Positions 18,504 through 29,000 of a stretch of 64,000 bases of DNA are shown piece by piece. The stretch comes from Bacteroides ovatus (GTDB lineage: Bacteria > Bacteroidota > Bacteroidia > Bacteroidales > Bacteroidaceae). Position 1 is the first letter of the stretch, and each line of letters opens with the position of its first letter. Made by a program: the position numbers and the translations under genes. The notes under the pieces are model-generated. The model ran no database searches, had not been told where the DNA came from, and worked only from the letters and a program-made list of their open reading frames with translations. The stretch spans positions 32,979-96,978 of the forward strand of contig JAUUNK010000003.1 of NCBI GenBank assembly GCA_030844565.1. Reading direction: 5' to 3'.

Positions 18504-20528
18504 ATGAAAAAGAAACATATAATATTAGCCGTTGCGTTCAGCCTCGGATTAGGAGCCTGCTTTTCTTCCTGCTCTGATTATCTAAGCGTAGAGCGCTTTT
18601 TCGAAGACCGGCAAAGCGAAGAGAAAATCTTTAAGAGCAAACAATTTACTGAAGAATGGCTGGCAAAATGCTACGGGCTCTTAACCGGGTCGAATATAGA
18701 ATACGGCGTCATTAAGTTCACCCTCTCTAACTATTCGGATGACATCATATTCAATGAAAGCGATGGTGGAGTAAACTACAACTCCCTCAAATTCGGGCAA
18801 TATGACAACGGATGGGTGAACGACTCTTATATCCGCTGCTACGAAGGTGTGCGCCAAGCCTCCATTATGATCAACTATGTGGATATAAACGAAGAACTCA
18901 CACGAGAAGAGATTCTGGACAAGAAAGCGGAAGCCCGCTTCTTAAGAGCTTATTTCTATTGGTTGTTGCTAAGAAGATATGGTCCGGTTCCCCTGATGCC
19001 GGATGAAACAATCAGTATTGACGAAACCTACATGGGCATGTCTTGTCCCAGAGCCACATACGACGAAATAGTGGATTACATCGACAGGGAAATGACACTT
19101 GCAGCCAAAGACTTGCCCGACAGACGCGACAGGCAGAATATTGCACGCGCCACCCGAGGTGCAGCATTGGCTGTACGTGCAAAGGCTCTGTTATACTCCG
19201 CCAGCCCGCTCAACAATCCTCTACCGGACGACCCGGATAAGTTTACGGACTTTGTAGACGACCAAGGCCGCATACTCATGTCGCAAACATACGACGAAAG
19301 CAAATGGGCGAGAGCTGCTGCGGCGGCAAAGGATGTAATCGACCTGGGACGCTACGAATTGCACACGGCAGACTACCAGGACAAAGGAGACAACACCTAC
19401 CCTGCCACAGTGAAACCACCCTATCATGCCAAGTATTCCAATAAGAACTTCCCCGAAGGATGGGCCAATATCGATCCGTTCGAATCCTATCGCGCCATCT
19501 TTAACGGTGAACTGTATGCTAATGAAAACGAAGAGTTAATCTTTACCCGCGGCAACAACTCTTTAGGAGAGCAAGTGGACTATCTTGTTAAGAACCAAAT
19601 GCCGACTTTCGCAGGAGGAGAAAACCGCCATGGCCTGACCGCCAAGCAATGCGACGCCTATGATATGGCAAATGGCGATGCCTTTAACTTGCAACACTTC
19701 CTGGACACCTGCGAAGCAAGCCGTCGCTTTGTGACCGAAGATGAATACAGGGCGGGGAAATATCCCCAACTTCGTCCCAACGTCTGGAAAGAATACGCCA
19801 ACCGCGAGCCGCGCTTCTATGCCAGCGTAGCATTCAGCGGCGCTTTCTGGCCTTTCACCAGTGCCAAAGATGCGGAATACCGCAACCAGCAAATATGGTA
19901 TTATAGGGGCAGTAAAGAAGGACGGAAGAACGGATCGGACAAATGGATACCTACAGGAATCGGGATGATGAAGTTCATCAATCCAAATGATTGCAATACG
20001 AATAATGGAAAAGTCTATGATAAAGTAGATGTTGCCATCCGCTATGCCGACATCCTTTTGATGTATGCCGAAGCGCTGAATGAGCTTACTCCGGGCACTA
20101 ACTACGAAACAACGAACTGGCAAGGAGAGCCGGTAGTAGTTTCCCGTAATACGGAAGAAATGAGCAAAGCAGTCTCCCGAGTTCGCATCCGCGCCGGATT
20201 GCCCGATTATGACCAAGAGGTGTATAACGACCCCTCCTTGTTCCGCAAAAGACTGAAACACGAACGCCAGGTGGAACTTATGGGCGAGAACCAGCGATAC
20301 CACGATTTGAGACGGTGGAAAGATGTAGCGACTGAAGAATCGGAACAAATCTACGGCTGCAACGTATTGATGACCGAAGCCACCAAAGAACGGTTCTACG
20401 AACGTATACGGGTGGAGAATTTACAAGCCAACTTCTCACGCAAGATGTATTTCTGGCCTATCCTGCAAAGAGAGCTGCAATGGAACAGACGAATGACACA
20501 GGCTCCCGGCTGGGAAACTTTTGATTAA
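18504..20528 (+). CDS. SusD-like glycan-binding lipoprotein, PUL A
   Basis: A 674-residue lipoprotein with two candidate lipobox cysteines (G-A-C and F-S-S-C). It has the SusD/RagB architecture: an N-terminal 'RFFEDRQSEE' helix region, TPR-like helices with 'EARFLRAYFYWLLLRRYG', and a C-terminal SusD domain ('VRIRAGLPDY', 'LKHERQVELMGENQRYHDLRRW'). SusD caps the SusC barrel on the cell surface and delivers oligosaccharide. At ~674 residues it is longer than the typical 500-600, consistent with extra surface loops. It follows susC by 10 bp. Confidence 0.96.
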   Translation: MKKKHIILAVAFSLGLGACFSSCSDYLSVERFFEDRQSEEKIFKSKQFTEEWLAKCYGLLTGSNIEYGVIKFTLSNYSDDIIFNESDGGVNYNSLKFGQYDNGWVNDSYIRCYEGVRQASIMINYVDINEELTREEILDKKAEARFLRAYFYWLLLRRYGPVPLMPDETISIDETYMGMSCPRATYDEIVDYIDREMTLAAKDLPDRRDRQNIARATRGAALAVRAKALLYSASPLNNPLPDDPDKFTDFVDDQGRILMSQTYDESKWARAAAAAKDVIDLGRYELHTADYQDKGDNTYPATVKPPYHAKYSNKNFPEGWANIDPFESYRAIFNGELYANENEELIFTRGNNSLGEQVDYLVKNQMPTFAGGENRHGLTAKQCDAYDMANGDAFNLQHFLDTCEASRRFVTEDEYRAGKYPQLRPNVWKEYANREPRFYASVAFSGAFWPFTSAKDAEYRNQQIWYYRGSKEGRKNGSDKWIPTGIGMMKFINPNDCNTNNGKVYDKVDVAIRYADILLMYAEALNELTPGTNYETTNWQGEPVVVSRNTEEMSKAVSRVRIRAGLPDYDQEVYNDPSLFRKRLKHERQVELMGENQRYHDLRRWKDVATEESEQIYGCNVLMTEATKERFYERIRVENLQANFSRKMYFWPILQRELQWNRRMTQAPGWETFD

Positions 20529-20546
20529 CTTAAAAACACTGTAAAA

Positions 20547-21551
20547 ATGAAAAGAACAATCATCTATATAGCTAGCATGTTTGCCGCACTGTTTTTCTTC
20601 AGTGCCTGCAACGACGAATGGAAAGAGGAACTTTACTCACACATGATTTCCCTGAAAGCTCCCGTAGGGAACGAAGAAGTGTCTGACATCTACGTACGGT
20701 ACAAACCCAACGGAGAAGTCATTTACGACCTTCCCGTATTGGTAAGCGGTTCAACCCCCTTGGACCGGGACCTGAATGTACGCATTGCCGTAGACCCGGA
20801 TACACTGGTTGCTCTAAACCTGGCTAACTATCATGAGCTGAGAAAAGACTTGTGGTATGAACTATTGCCCGAGCAGAACTACGAATTCGTGTCACCTACA
20901 TGCTACATGCCGGCAGGAACAAGAAAAGAATTATTCCCCATAAAATTTAAGTTCTCGAGCCTGAACTTATCAAAAGAATGGGTATTGCCTCTGACCATTG
21001 AAGAAGACCCTTCGTACGTGACCAACAAACGGAAAGGATGGCGCAAAGCCCTGCTTCATGTTTTGCCATATAATGATTACTCAGGCAGGTATTCTGCAAC
21101 GGCTATGAACATCTATTTCGCCGGCTCCAACGATGACCCTTTGGTGGTGGACACCCGCAGAGCCCATGTGGTAGATGAAAACACCATATTCTTCTATGTA
21201 GGAACCAAAGAAGATAACGCAATTGACCGCGAAACCTACAAGATAAATGTGAAGTTTGAAGAACCCACCGAAGCTACCGACACCAGGAAAACAGGAAATC
21301 TAACGATAACATCTACCAACCCGGAGATAAACTTCCAGGTAATCGGAACCCCCACTTACGAGATATGGGATGAGATAGATACGAATCAACCCTATCTGAT
21401 GCACCGTTATTATGTTCTCAGAATGGAATATACATACGATGACGTAACCTCCTCCAACGTGTCCACTTCGTATCGGGCTACCGGTTCACTGCTTATGGAA
21501 CGTAAGATTAATACGTTGATACCGGATCAGGACCAAGCTATCCAGTGGTAA
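20547..21551 (+). CDS. DUF1735/DUF4973-type surface lipoprotein
   Basis: A 334-residue lipoprotein (lipobox F-F-S-A-C). The N-terminal ~150 residues resemble the tandem beta-sandwich domain found after SusD genes ('YVRYKPNGEVIYDLPVLVSG', 'MPAGTRKELFPIKF'). The C-terminal half begins with 'YNDYSGRYSATAMNIYF', resembling DUF4973/DUF1735-type proteins. Proteins in this position are generally taken as surface glycan-binding proteins of the SusE/F class. It is the last gene of PUL A. Its 3' end overlaps the convergent HTCS gene by 14 bp, and its terminator lies inside that gene's coding sequence. Confidence 0.75.
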   Translation: MKRTIIYIASMFAALFFFSACNDEWKEELYSHMISLKAPVGNEEVSDIYVRYKPNGEVIYDLPVLVSGSTPLDRDLNVRIAVDPDTLVALNLANYHELRKDLWYELLPEQNYEFVSPTCYMPAGTRKELFPIKFKFSSLNLSKEWVLPLTIEEDPSYVTNKRKGWRKALLHVLPYNDYSGRYSATAMNIYFAGSNDDPLVVDTRRAHVVDENTIFFYVGTKEDNAIDRETYKINVKFEEPTEATDTRKTGNLTITSTNPEINFQVIGTPTYEIWDEIDTNQPYLMHRYYVLRMEYTYDDVTSSNVSTSYRATGSLLMERKINTLIPDQDQAIQW

Positions 21552-24500
21552 CCGGAAACTTTCCCAAAGCTCTTACACAGCCTTCATCTTGTGTAAGAGC
21601 TTTTTTCTTTTTATATTCCGTAGGCGTCACCCCATACACCAGCTTGAAGCACTTGCTGAAATGCTGGGAGTCTTTAAACCCCGTCTTATAAGCTATTTGA
21701 GTGAAGTTGTCCGAGCCTTCCCTGATAAATTCCGCCGCTTTCTTCAGACGTATATTCTTTATAAGTTCCATGGGTGAGATACCTATAAGTGTCTTTATCT
21801 TCTTGAAGAGGGCGGAGCGGCTGATACCTGCTTCTTCAACAAGCGTGTCCACACTCAGCTCCGGATAATCCAGATGCGCTTCGATGAAGCAGACCATCTT
21901 GTCCAGCAAATCTTTATCTACCTGGGGAAGCGTACGAAGTTCCTCTTTCTCCTGGGCGCCCAGGCTGTTTTCTTCTTTATTCTGAATGAGTTCTGAATAA
22001 TACAATGCCTGGATGCGTTTCCTTTGTTTAATGATGTTCCATATCTTGGCTATCAGGTAGCTGGCACTGAAAGGTTTGGTGATGTAATCGTCCACCCCGA
22101 GCTCCAGACCTTCATTCTGATTCTCCACATCCGCCTTGCTGCTCAATAAAACAATCGGTATGTGGCAAGTATAAATATTGGCTTGCAGCTTCTTCACCAT
22201 CTCGATACCTGTCATCCCGGGCATCACTACATCGCTGACAATCATATTGGGCAAATACTTCGTTGCCTTCTCCAAGCCTTCTTTTCCGTTGGAGGCCGTC
22301 ATTACACGAAACTCTTCCGAAAGAATCGCATGCAGGAAGGAGAGAAGCTCCTGATTGTCATCCACCACTAGAATCGTACTCTTATTGCTATCCTGATTGT
22401 CTTCTTCCACCTCGTAATCATCTCTCGGGAAAAGGGTATCGTCAGCCGAGAAAGAAGCCCGTTCGTCATAGTCGGTGAGGATGAACTCCGTTTCAGGAGC
22501 AAAATGGTTTCTACCTCTACAGAAATAGAGAGTAAAAGTAGAACCTTCGTTCACTTTACTGCGCAGCGTTATTCTGCCTTTGTGAAGTTCCACCAGTTCT
22601 TTGACTAAAGATAGTCCTATGCCCGTACTTTGCTTTTTAAAGATGTCGGAGCTTACGTAGTTTTCAAATCGGTTGAAGATGTTCTCTTGCTTTTCTTGGC
22701 TGATGCCATATCCCTGGTCGGCTATCCGGAGAATAATATCGGTGGCGGTTTCCTCCACCGACAGGTGTATCACTGTGCCTTTGGGAGAATACTTAAAAGC
22801 ATTTGTAAGCAGGTTGAACAGGATGCTTTCCAACTTGTCCGGGTCCGCCCATAGGAACACAGGCGAGGTTTTAGCTTCGAAACTGATTTCACTTTCCCTC
22901 TGGATGGCAATCGATTGAAAGTTATTTATAATATGCCGGATGAAGGGGGCTATTTCTATTCTTTGTACTGTGAGTTTGGATTCGTTCTGTATCTTTTGCA
23001 AATCCAGCACTTGGTTGATGATTTTCAGCGTACGCTTCGTGTTGCGCTTCACCAGAGCCAGGTCTTGCTGTATGACCGGATTCAGGTCTTTCTGCGAAAG
23101 CATGTGATCTATGGGAGCGATGATGAGAGTGAAAGGAGTGCGCAGTTCGTGGATAATATCTGTGAAGAATTTGGTCTTCATCTCCAAGACATACTTTTCT
23201 ATGAAAACGCGGTTGCGGAGTTTATAGATGATGAAAAGAATATATGCCGAACCGGCTACAATGAGAAGAAATATCACGATGTATAGAAGAATGCCATACA
23301 CAGACTCCCAGAAAGAAGGAAGGATGGTAATGGGGATTTCTTTCGCTCGGTTGCTCCACACGCCGTCGCTGTTGGTCGACTTCACCTCGAAGCTGTAGTT
23401 CCCTTTTGGAATATTGGTATAGACAGCCATCCGGTTGTTCTTTACATAATTCCAGTTATCAAAGCCTTTCAGACGATAAGCATATTCTATCTTGCCGGGA
23501 AACTTCATATCCAACGTCTCATAATGGATGGTGAATGAGTTTTCTTTGTGACTCAGGACGACCTCTGCAAGTGCGGAAGTAAAGTCTTTCTTCTCCCCGT
23601 TTACATGGATATCCGTAACGAGAAGACGGGAGGTGTAGGTATCCCGCTTCATTCTTTGGGGAGACATAGAAAGCAATCCTTTGTCGGTGCCGAACAACAT
23701 CTCGCCAGTGGAGAGACGGCAAGCTCTGCTTTCCGTCAGCAGAAGTCCTTCGGGCAGGAAGCGGCTGTCATATATCTCTGTTGAATCATTATCTGTGAAT
23801 AGCCGGTAGAGACCGTTTTCGGAGGGAATCCACAGATTGCCTTCTTCGTCTTCCGCAAGTGTCAGCGGAAGGGTAGAAACCATGTGGAGGGAAGAATAGT
23901 TCTTGAAGACACCGTTTTTGTCTTCGCTAAATCCAGTCAGTTTGTCGAGTCCCCCGCCGAAGGTGGTAACAAAGATGTCATGGCGGCTGCTTTCGAAGAC
24001 GTCATACACATTGTCACAACTGAGGCTATTCTTTGCGTTGCTGTCGCGTACAATGGGAGTATAAGCGAGTTTCCCTTCCTGCCATTTGCAGAGCAACACT
24101 CCGGAGGTAGTTGCCAACCAGACGTTATCTTGATAATCGAGGCATACATTCTTGATTCGTGAGAAACGCGAAGGGTAATCTGCCAACCTGTTGCCACAAT
24201 GTATGAACCGTTCATTTCCGTCTTTATCCTTTTCTATATAGTTGAGTCCACCGCCCAGCGTGCCTACCCAGATTCTGCCCTGCTTATCTTCTTTCAGAGA
24301 AAAGATGGAGTTACAGTTGAGGCTGAATGCATCGGCAGGATTCTTTTTATAATAGTTGAGCTGGAAATTCAATTTCCCTTTAGGGAGCAACTTGATAATC
24401 CCCTCGTTGCGTGTTCCCATCCATATATTTCCTTCCCTGTCTTGCAGCAGAGCATATACGGCATCGAATTTCTCGACTCGACGAGACACTCTCCCGTTGG

Positions 24501-25893
24501 AATTTAAAAAGCCTATGAAGTTCTTCTGCGCGTCATACACTTGAATATCTCCGTTTTTGCCCCCTATCCAGATGTTATGGTCAGCGTCTTCCATGATACT
24601 CCGTAACTCGTTTGTCGATGGATACCCCTGTACGTCTGGGACGGAAAGAGCGAAAAGGTCTTTCTTGAAAGATACCTTTATCAGACCTTTCGGCTGCTTG
24701 GCAATCCACAGGTTATTTTGGTTGTCAAAGTAGATTTTCTTTATTTTAGAAGGTCTGGATTCGTGGTTGTTCCTGCTAATGGCGAAGAAGAGAAATTCGT
24801 CCGCTTTCTCGTCATAGTAGTTAAGAGCCTCGTTCTTAGAGAATACCCAGAGTCTTCCGTCATGGTCTTGAGATATAGAGCGGCGGGAGTTATCGTATTG
24901 CTGGGTTTTGAGTTGATAGTGTTTGTAGTATTCGCTAAAGGGGGCGATGCGGGTAATTTGCGCCCTGTCTTTATAGGCAATCCATATATGTTTCCGGTTG
25001 TTATCTTCATATAATGCATTAATGCGCTTACTCAATAGCCGGTTGGAGGTGTCATAGTGGACACCTTCGCCTCGATAGCCGTCTGTCAGGAAGAAACCGT
25101 CGTTTTCCGCTACGACAAGGAAATGTTCAGAGTCATACGCTTTAATTCGGGTGAGCGGACTGGAAGTGCTGAACTTCAAAGTGGAATGCACGTTCTTCTG
25201 AGGGTCGTAAATGTAGAGCCTTCCGTTGTCGGAACCGAGAATAAACATGCCCGCCCACTTCCGGAAGCTATAAAAGCGGGTGGGAGCAGCCAAGACCAAA
25301 GCCGGCTGCGGGTGTTCTTGGGAGAATTTATAGATTCCCTTATCCGAGACAATCCAAATGATAGAAGAAGTCTGAACCAAGCCTATGATATTGCTGACGT
25401 GCGAAGAGCTGTTAAGAACCTCCTGGCAATCCATCTTTTCTCCACGGGGCGTGATTCTCAATAAGCTGCCGTCTGCCTGAAACACCCAGGTATCTCCGTC
25501 GGAAAGAGTGAATATGTTTTGAACGGGGGCTGTCTGTTGCGTGAAGCGGGAGAACTTTCTATTCTCCGGAGAGAAGCGGTAAAGAGAGTTCTCGTCGTCC
25601 AGCAACCAGAGATGGTTACGGGCGTCTATCTTTATATCATCAATGCGGTTGGTTGCCAGGTCGTTGGAGTCTCCGGGCAACACGCGGTATGTCACGAACG
25701 TGTGTCCGTCAAAGCGGCAGATACCGTTCCAGGTAGTAAACCACATATATCCGTTCCTGTCTTTGATGATGCCGGTTATAGTCTGCTGGGGCAGACCGTC
25801 TTCAATGCTGTATCGAGTGATTATATGCTGGGGTTGTACAGAGGCGGGATGGCAAAACAGAAAAGCAAAAAAGAATATTATATGTAGTTTCAT
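21538..25893 (-). CDS. Hybrid two-component system sensor/regulator (HTCS) 2
   Basis: A 1451-residue HTCS with signal peptide (F-C-H-P-A-S-V-Q), fourteen or so Reg_prop propeller blades ('GYMWFTTWNGICRFDG', 'GRIWVGTLGGGLNYI'), a Y_Y_Y domain near 740-805, and a membrane helix around 860-890. The cytoplasmic part has HisKA with H915 (D-I-I-H-E-L), an HATPase, a receiver with D1221 (V-S-D-V-V-M-P-G), and an AraC domain ending 'YGVTPTEYKKKK'. A ~20-residue tail follows the AraC domain. It is encoded by the DNA that carries the intrinsic terminator of the convergent operon. It diverges from a susC/susD pair and probably controls it; control of the adjacent PUL A is also possible. Confidence 0.95.
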   Translation of the reverse strand: MKLHIIFFFAFLFCHPASVQPQHIITRYSIEDGLPQQTITGIIKDRNGYMWFTTWNGICRFDGHTFVTYRVLPGDSNDLATNRIDDIKIDARNHLWLLDDENSLYRFSPENRKFSRFTQQTAPVQNIFTLSDGDTWVFQADGSLLRITPRGEKMDCQEVLNSSSHVSNIIGLVQTSSIIWIVSDKGIYKFSQEHPQPALVLAAPTRFYSFRKWAGMFILGSDNGRLYIYDPQKNVHSTLKFSTSSPLTRIKAYDSEHFLVVAENDGFFLTDGYRGEGVHYDTSNRLLSKRINALYEDNNRKHIWIAYKDRAQITRIAPFSEYYKHYQLKTQQYDNSRRSISQDHDGRLWVFSKNEALNYYDEKADEFLFFAISRNNHESRPSKIKKIYFDNQNNLWIAKQPKGLIKVSFKKDLFALSVPDVQGYPSTNELRSIMEDADHNIWIGGKNGDIQVYDAQKNFIGFLNSNGRVSRRVEKFDAVYALLQDREGNIWMGTRNEGIIKLLPKGKLNFQLNYYKKNPADAFSLNCNSIFSLKEDKQGRIWVGTLGGGLNYIEKDKDGNERFIHCGNRLADYPSRFSRIKNVCLDYQDNVWLATTSGVLLCKWQEGKLAYTPIVRDSNAKNSLSCDNVYDVFESSRHDIFVTTFGGGLDKLTGFSEDKNGVFKNYSSLHMVSTLPLTLAEDEEGNLWIPSENGLYRLFTDNDSTEIYDSRFLPEGLLLTESRACRLSTGEMLFGTDKGLLSMSPQRMKRDTYTSRLLVTDIHVNGEKKDFTSALAEVVLSHKENSFTIHYETLDMKFPGKIEYAYRLKGFDNWNYVKNNRMAVYTNIPKGNYSFEVKSTNSDGVWSNRAKEIPITILPSFWESVYGILLYIVIFLLIVAGSAYILFIIYKLRNRVFIEKYVLEMKTKFFTDIIHELRTPFTLIIAPIDHMLSQKDLNPVIQQDLALVKRNTKRTLKIINQVLDLQKIQNESKLTVQRIEIAPFIRHIINNFQSIAIQRESEISFEAKTSPVFLWADPDKLESILFNLLTNAFKYSPKGTVIHLSVEETATDIILRIADQGYGISQEKQENIFNRFENYVSSDIFKKQSTGIGLSLVKELVELHKGRITLRSKVNEGSTFTLYFCRGRNHFAPETEFILTDYDERASFSADDTLFPRDDYEVEEDNQDSNKSTILVVDDNQELLSFLHAILSEEFRVMTASNGKEGLEKATKYLPNMIVSDVVMPGMTGIEMVKKLQANIYTCHIPIVLLSSKADVENQNEGLELGVDDYITKPFSASYLIAKIWNIIKQRKRIQALYYSELIQNKEENSLGAQEKEELRTLPQVDKDLLDKMVCFIEAHLDYPELSVDTLVEEAGISRSALFKKIKTLIGISPMELIKNIRLKKAAEFIREGSDNFTQIAYKTGFKDSQHFSKCFKLVYGVTPTEYKKKKALTQDEGCVRALGKFPVTTG
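21566..21608 (+). terminator. Intrinsic terminator of PUL A inside HTCS 2 coding end
   Basis: AAAGCTCTTACACA (21566-21579) pairs perfectly over 14 bp with TGTGTAAGAGCTTT (21590-21603) around a 10-nt loop, followed by more Ts. It lies 15 bp after the stop of the DUF1735-type gene and within the last codons of the convergent HTCS. Confidence 0.85.
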
Positions 25894-25976
25894 CTTGTAT
25901 TTATTGATTTTTTAATCGGAAAAACTGGTATGCTGTTATAGGATGGACGGACAAACACAAAAGTTGTACGCTCATG

Positions 25977-26008
25977 CAAAGTTAAAAAGATACTCTTCCT
26001 TAGTTTTG
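25977..26008. promoter_or_regulatory. Back-to-back -7 boxes of HTCS 2 and susC 2
   Basis: On the plus strand TAGTTTTG (26001-26008) fits TAnnTTTG and would start susC mRNA near 26018. On the minus strand TAACTTTG (complement of 25977-25984) fits the same consensus and would start HTCS mRNA near 25968. The two -7 boxes are only 16 bp apart, so each promoter's upstream region overlaps the other, suggesting mutual exclusion or shared control. Confidence 0.55.
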
Positions 26009-26048
26009 TGGCAAATAACCTTTATTAATTAATTCATTTTTGTAATTG

Positions 26049-29000
26049 ATGAAAACGTCTATTAATTTGAAGAACATGCGAATATGGCTGATTATGCTAT
26101 TCGTTTTCCTGAGTGCCGGCGCCATGGCACAAAACATCACGGGAATTGTAAAAGACAACCTCGGGGAGCCTGTTATCGGTGCTTCCGTAGTAGAAAAAGG
26201 GCACGCCAATAATGGAACCGTTACTGACGTGAACGGCAAATTCACCCTGAAAGTTTCGGGAAAATATCCTATCGAAATCTCCTATATAGGATATACGACC
26301 CAAGTGATAAACCTGAAAGGAAGAACTTCCTTCAGCATCATCCTGCACGAAGATACACAAGCATTGGAAGATGTAGTAATAATCGGCTATGGCACGGCGA
26401 AGAAAGCCGACCTTAGCGGCTCGGTCGTATCTATCAACAAAGAAGATATAAAAGGCACACCCACAAGCAATGTGATGGAAGCGCTACAAGGAAAGATTGC
26501 AGGCGCAGATATTATGATGAGCTCCGGGGCTGTGGGCGAAGATGTGGATATTCTGCTGCGTGGCTCGCGCTCCATAAACGGAAGCAATGAACCGCTGTTT
26601 ATCATCGACGGCGTGCAAGGCGCCAGCTACAGCCAACTGAACCCGAACGACATCGAACAAATCGACGTGCTGAAAGATGCATCTTCCACCGCCATTTACG
26701 GCTCGGCAGGTGCTAATGGCGTTATTATTATCACCACCAAGAAAGGTATTGCAGGAAAGTTGACGGTGGACCTGGACGCGAAATACAGTATTTCCGGAGG
26801 AGCCAACTTCGTGCACGGTATGAAAGGTGACGAATGGTATCAGTACCAAAGAGAATACTACCGCACCAAGAATGGAGACTATCCGGAGGATTTCTTCCAG
26901 ATGTTCTCTTCGGAGGCCATACAGCAAGCTTATGAGAATGGACAATGGATAGACTGGATTGATGAAGCTACCAAAGGAAACGCTTCACAAAAAGACATAA
27001 ACCTTTCGATAAGGGGAGGAAGCGACAAAGTACAGGTATATTCATCCCTGAGTTATAATAACACGCAAGGCCTGCTTTCCAACGAAAACCAGACACGCTA
27101 CGGCATGAGGTTTAATGTGGACTACCAACTACGCAAGTGGATGAAGCTGGGAGTAAATTCGTCCCTCACCTATACTATCAAGAATACAAGAGGCAAGAAC
27201 ATCTTTACCAAAGCGCTGACTGCCTTTCCACTGGGCAAGCCGTATGACGAAAACGGTAACATCAACATCGAGTTCATAGAAGGGCAAACCTCTCCTTTCG
27301 GAGACGAAATGGAAAACCAGTATGCCAACGAAACACGTACGATTTATGCCAATGTCTACGGCTATCTGGAGATTACTCCGCTCAAAGGACTTTCATTCCG
27401 CTCGCAGATAAGCACTACACTGAATAACTCCCGTAATGGACAATATATCGGTGAGAACTCGCTGCAAGGAGTTGAAAACGGCTATTCGGCACCCTATGCA
27501 TACATCAACAACTATTATGGATATGGTTACCTGTGGGACAATGTGCTGACCTACAATTTCGAACCTTTCAAAGGTCATAAAGTAACGTTAACCGGAGTGA
27601 CATCCTGGAGCCACAATCAAAAAGACTCCAATAACATGCGGGCTTCCGGTCAACCACTCGATTCTTACCTGTTTCATAATATGGCGTCAGGTATTACCAA
27701 GTATGGCGTAAAGTCCTCTTATTCCCAGAATCAGAAGATGTCCTATGCATTGCGGTTCAATTATGTATATAAGGATAAGTACATCGCCTCGTTCACTACC
27801 CGCTGGGACGGCGCTTCCCACCTTGCCGAAGGACATAAATGGGAATCCTTCCCCGCAGGTGCACTGGCATGGCGCGTCTCTCAAGAATCTTTTATGGAGA
27901 GCACAAAGCAATGGCTGAGCAACTTAAAGCTCCGGGGAAGCTATGGTGTCACGGGTAATTCCGGAGGTATGGGAGCCTATTCTTCCCAAACCGGCGCAGC
28001 CACCTACTCGGCTGTATCCATTGACGGCACGCTGAGTTCGATGAGCCAGCTCGTGTCTCCTTACGGCAATCCCTCCATCGGTTGGGAGAAAACCTATCAA
28101 TGGAATTATGGTGTAGACCTGGGACTCTTTAACAATCGCATCAACTTGAGCGTCGACTTCTACGACTCCAGGACAAAAGACTTGCTCTTTAGCCGCACAT
28201 TGCCTATAACTTCGGCTATCACCGCATGGGGCTCTCCTATGACCACCTGGCAAAACATCGGCGAAACCAGCAACAAAGGCTACGAAATCCAATTGTCTAC
28301 CGTCAATATAAAGAATAAGCACTTCGAATGGTCTTCATCCATCTCCTATACCCACAACGATGAGAAGATTGTGAACCTACCCGACGGTGACCTTATTGCC
28401 AAAAAACTATTTGAAGGACACCCCATCAAGACCTTCTACGACTACAAATACGCCGGTATATGGGGAACAGCCGAAGAAGAAGAGGCTGCAAAATACGGTT
28501 GCCAGCCGGGTTATGTGAAGATTCATACCGTGGAGCAGTTCACTACGGATGAGAATGGCAATCAGGTGGGAGACGGCGGAGTACATACCTACAGTAATAC
28601 ACGCGACCTCCAGATATTAGGCTCGAATGTACCCGACGGCATCCTGGGTATCAACAATACATTTAAGTATAAAGGATTTGACCTGAGCGCCTTTGCCATC
28701 ATCCGATACGGACAGATGATAGAAAGCAAAACTATCGGCTGGTATTCTACCAAGGGTGACAATCAGCCGCGAGGCACCGATTACTGGACTCCGGAGAACC
28801 AATCGGCATACTTCCCCCGGCCGGGTATTGCCAGTACCACGGGAATAGAATCTTTGAAATACATCGACGGTTCTTATGCTAAGATTAAGAATATCACTCT
28901 GGGATATACCCTACCCCAAAGACTGTGTAAAACGCTGGGACTGGAGAAATGCCGGATCTATGCCACCGCTTACAACGTGTTTGTATTGCCGTTCAAGAGC

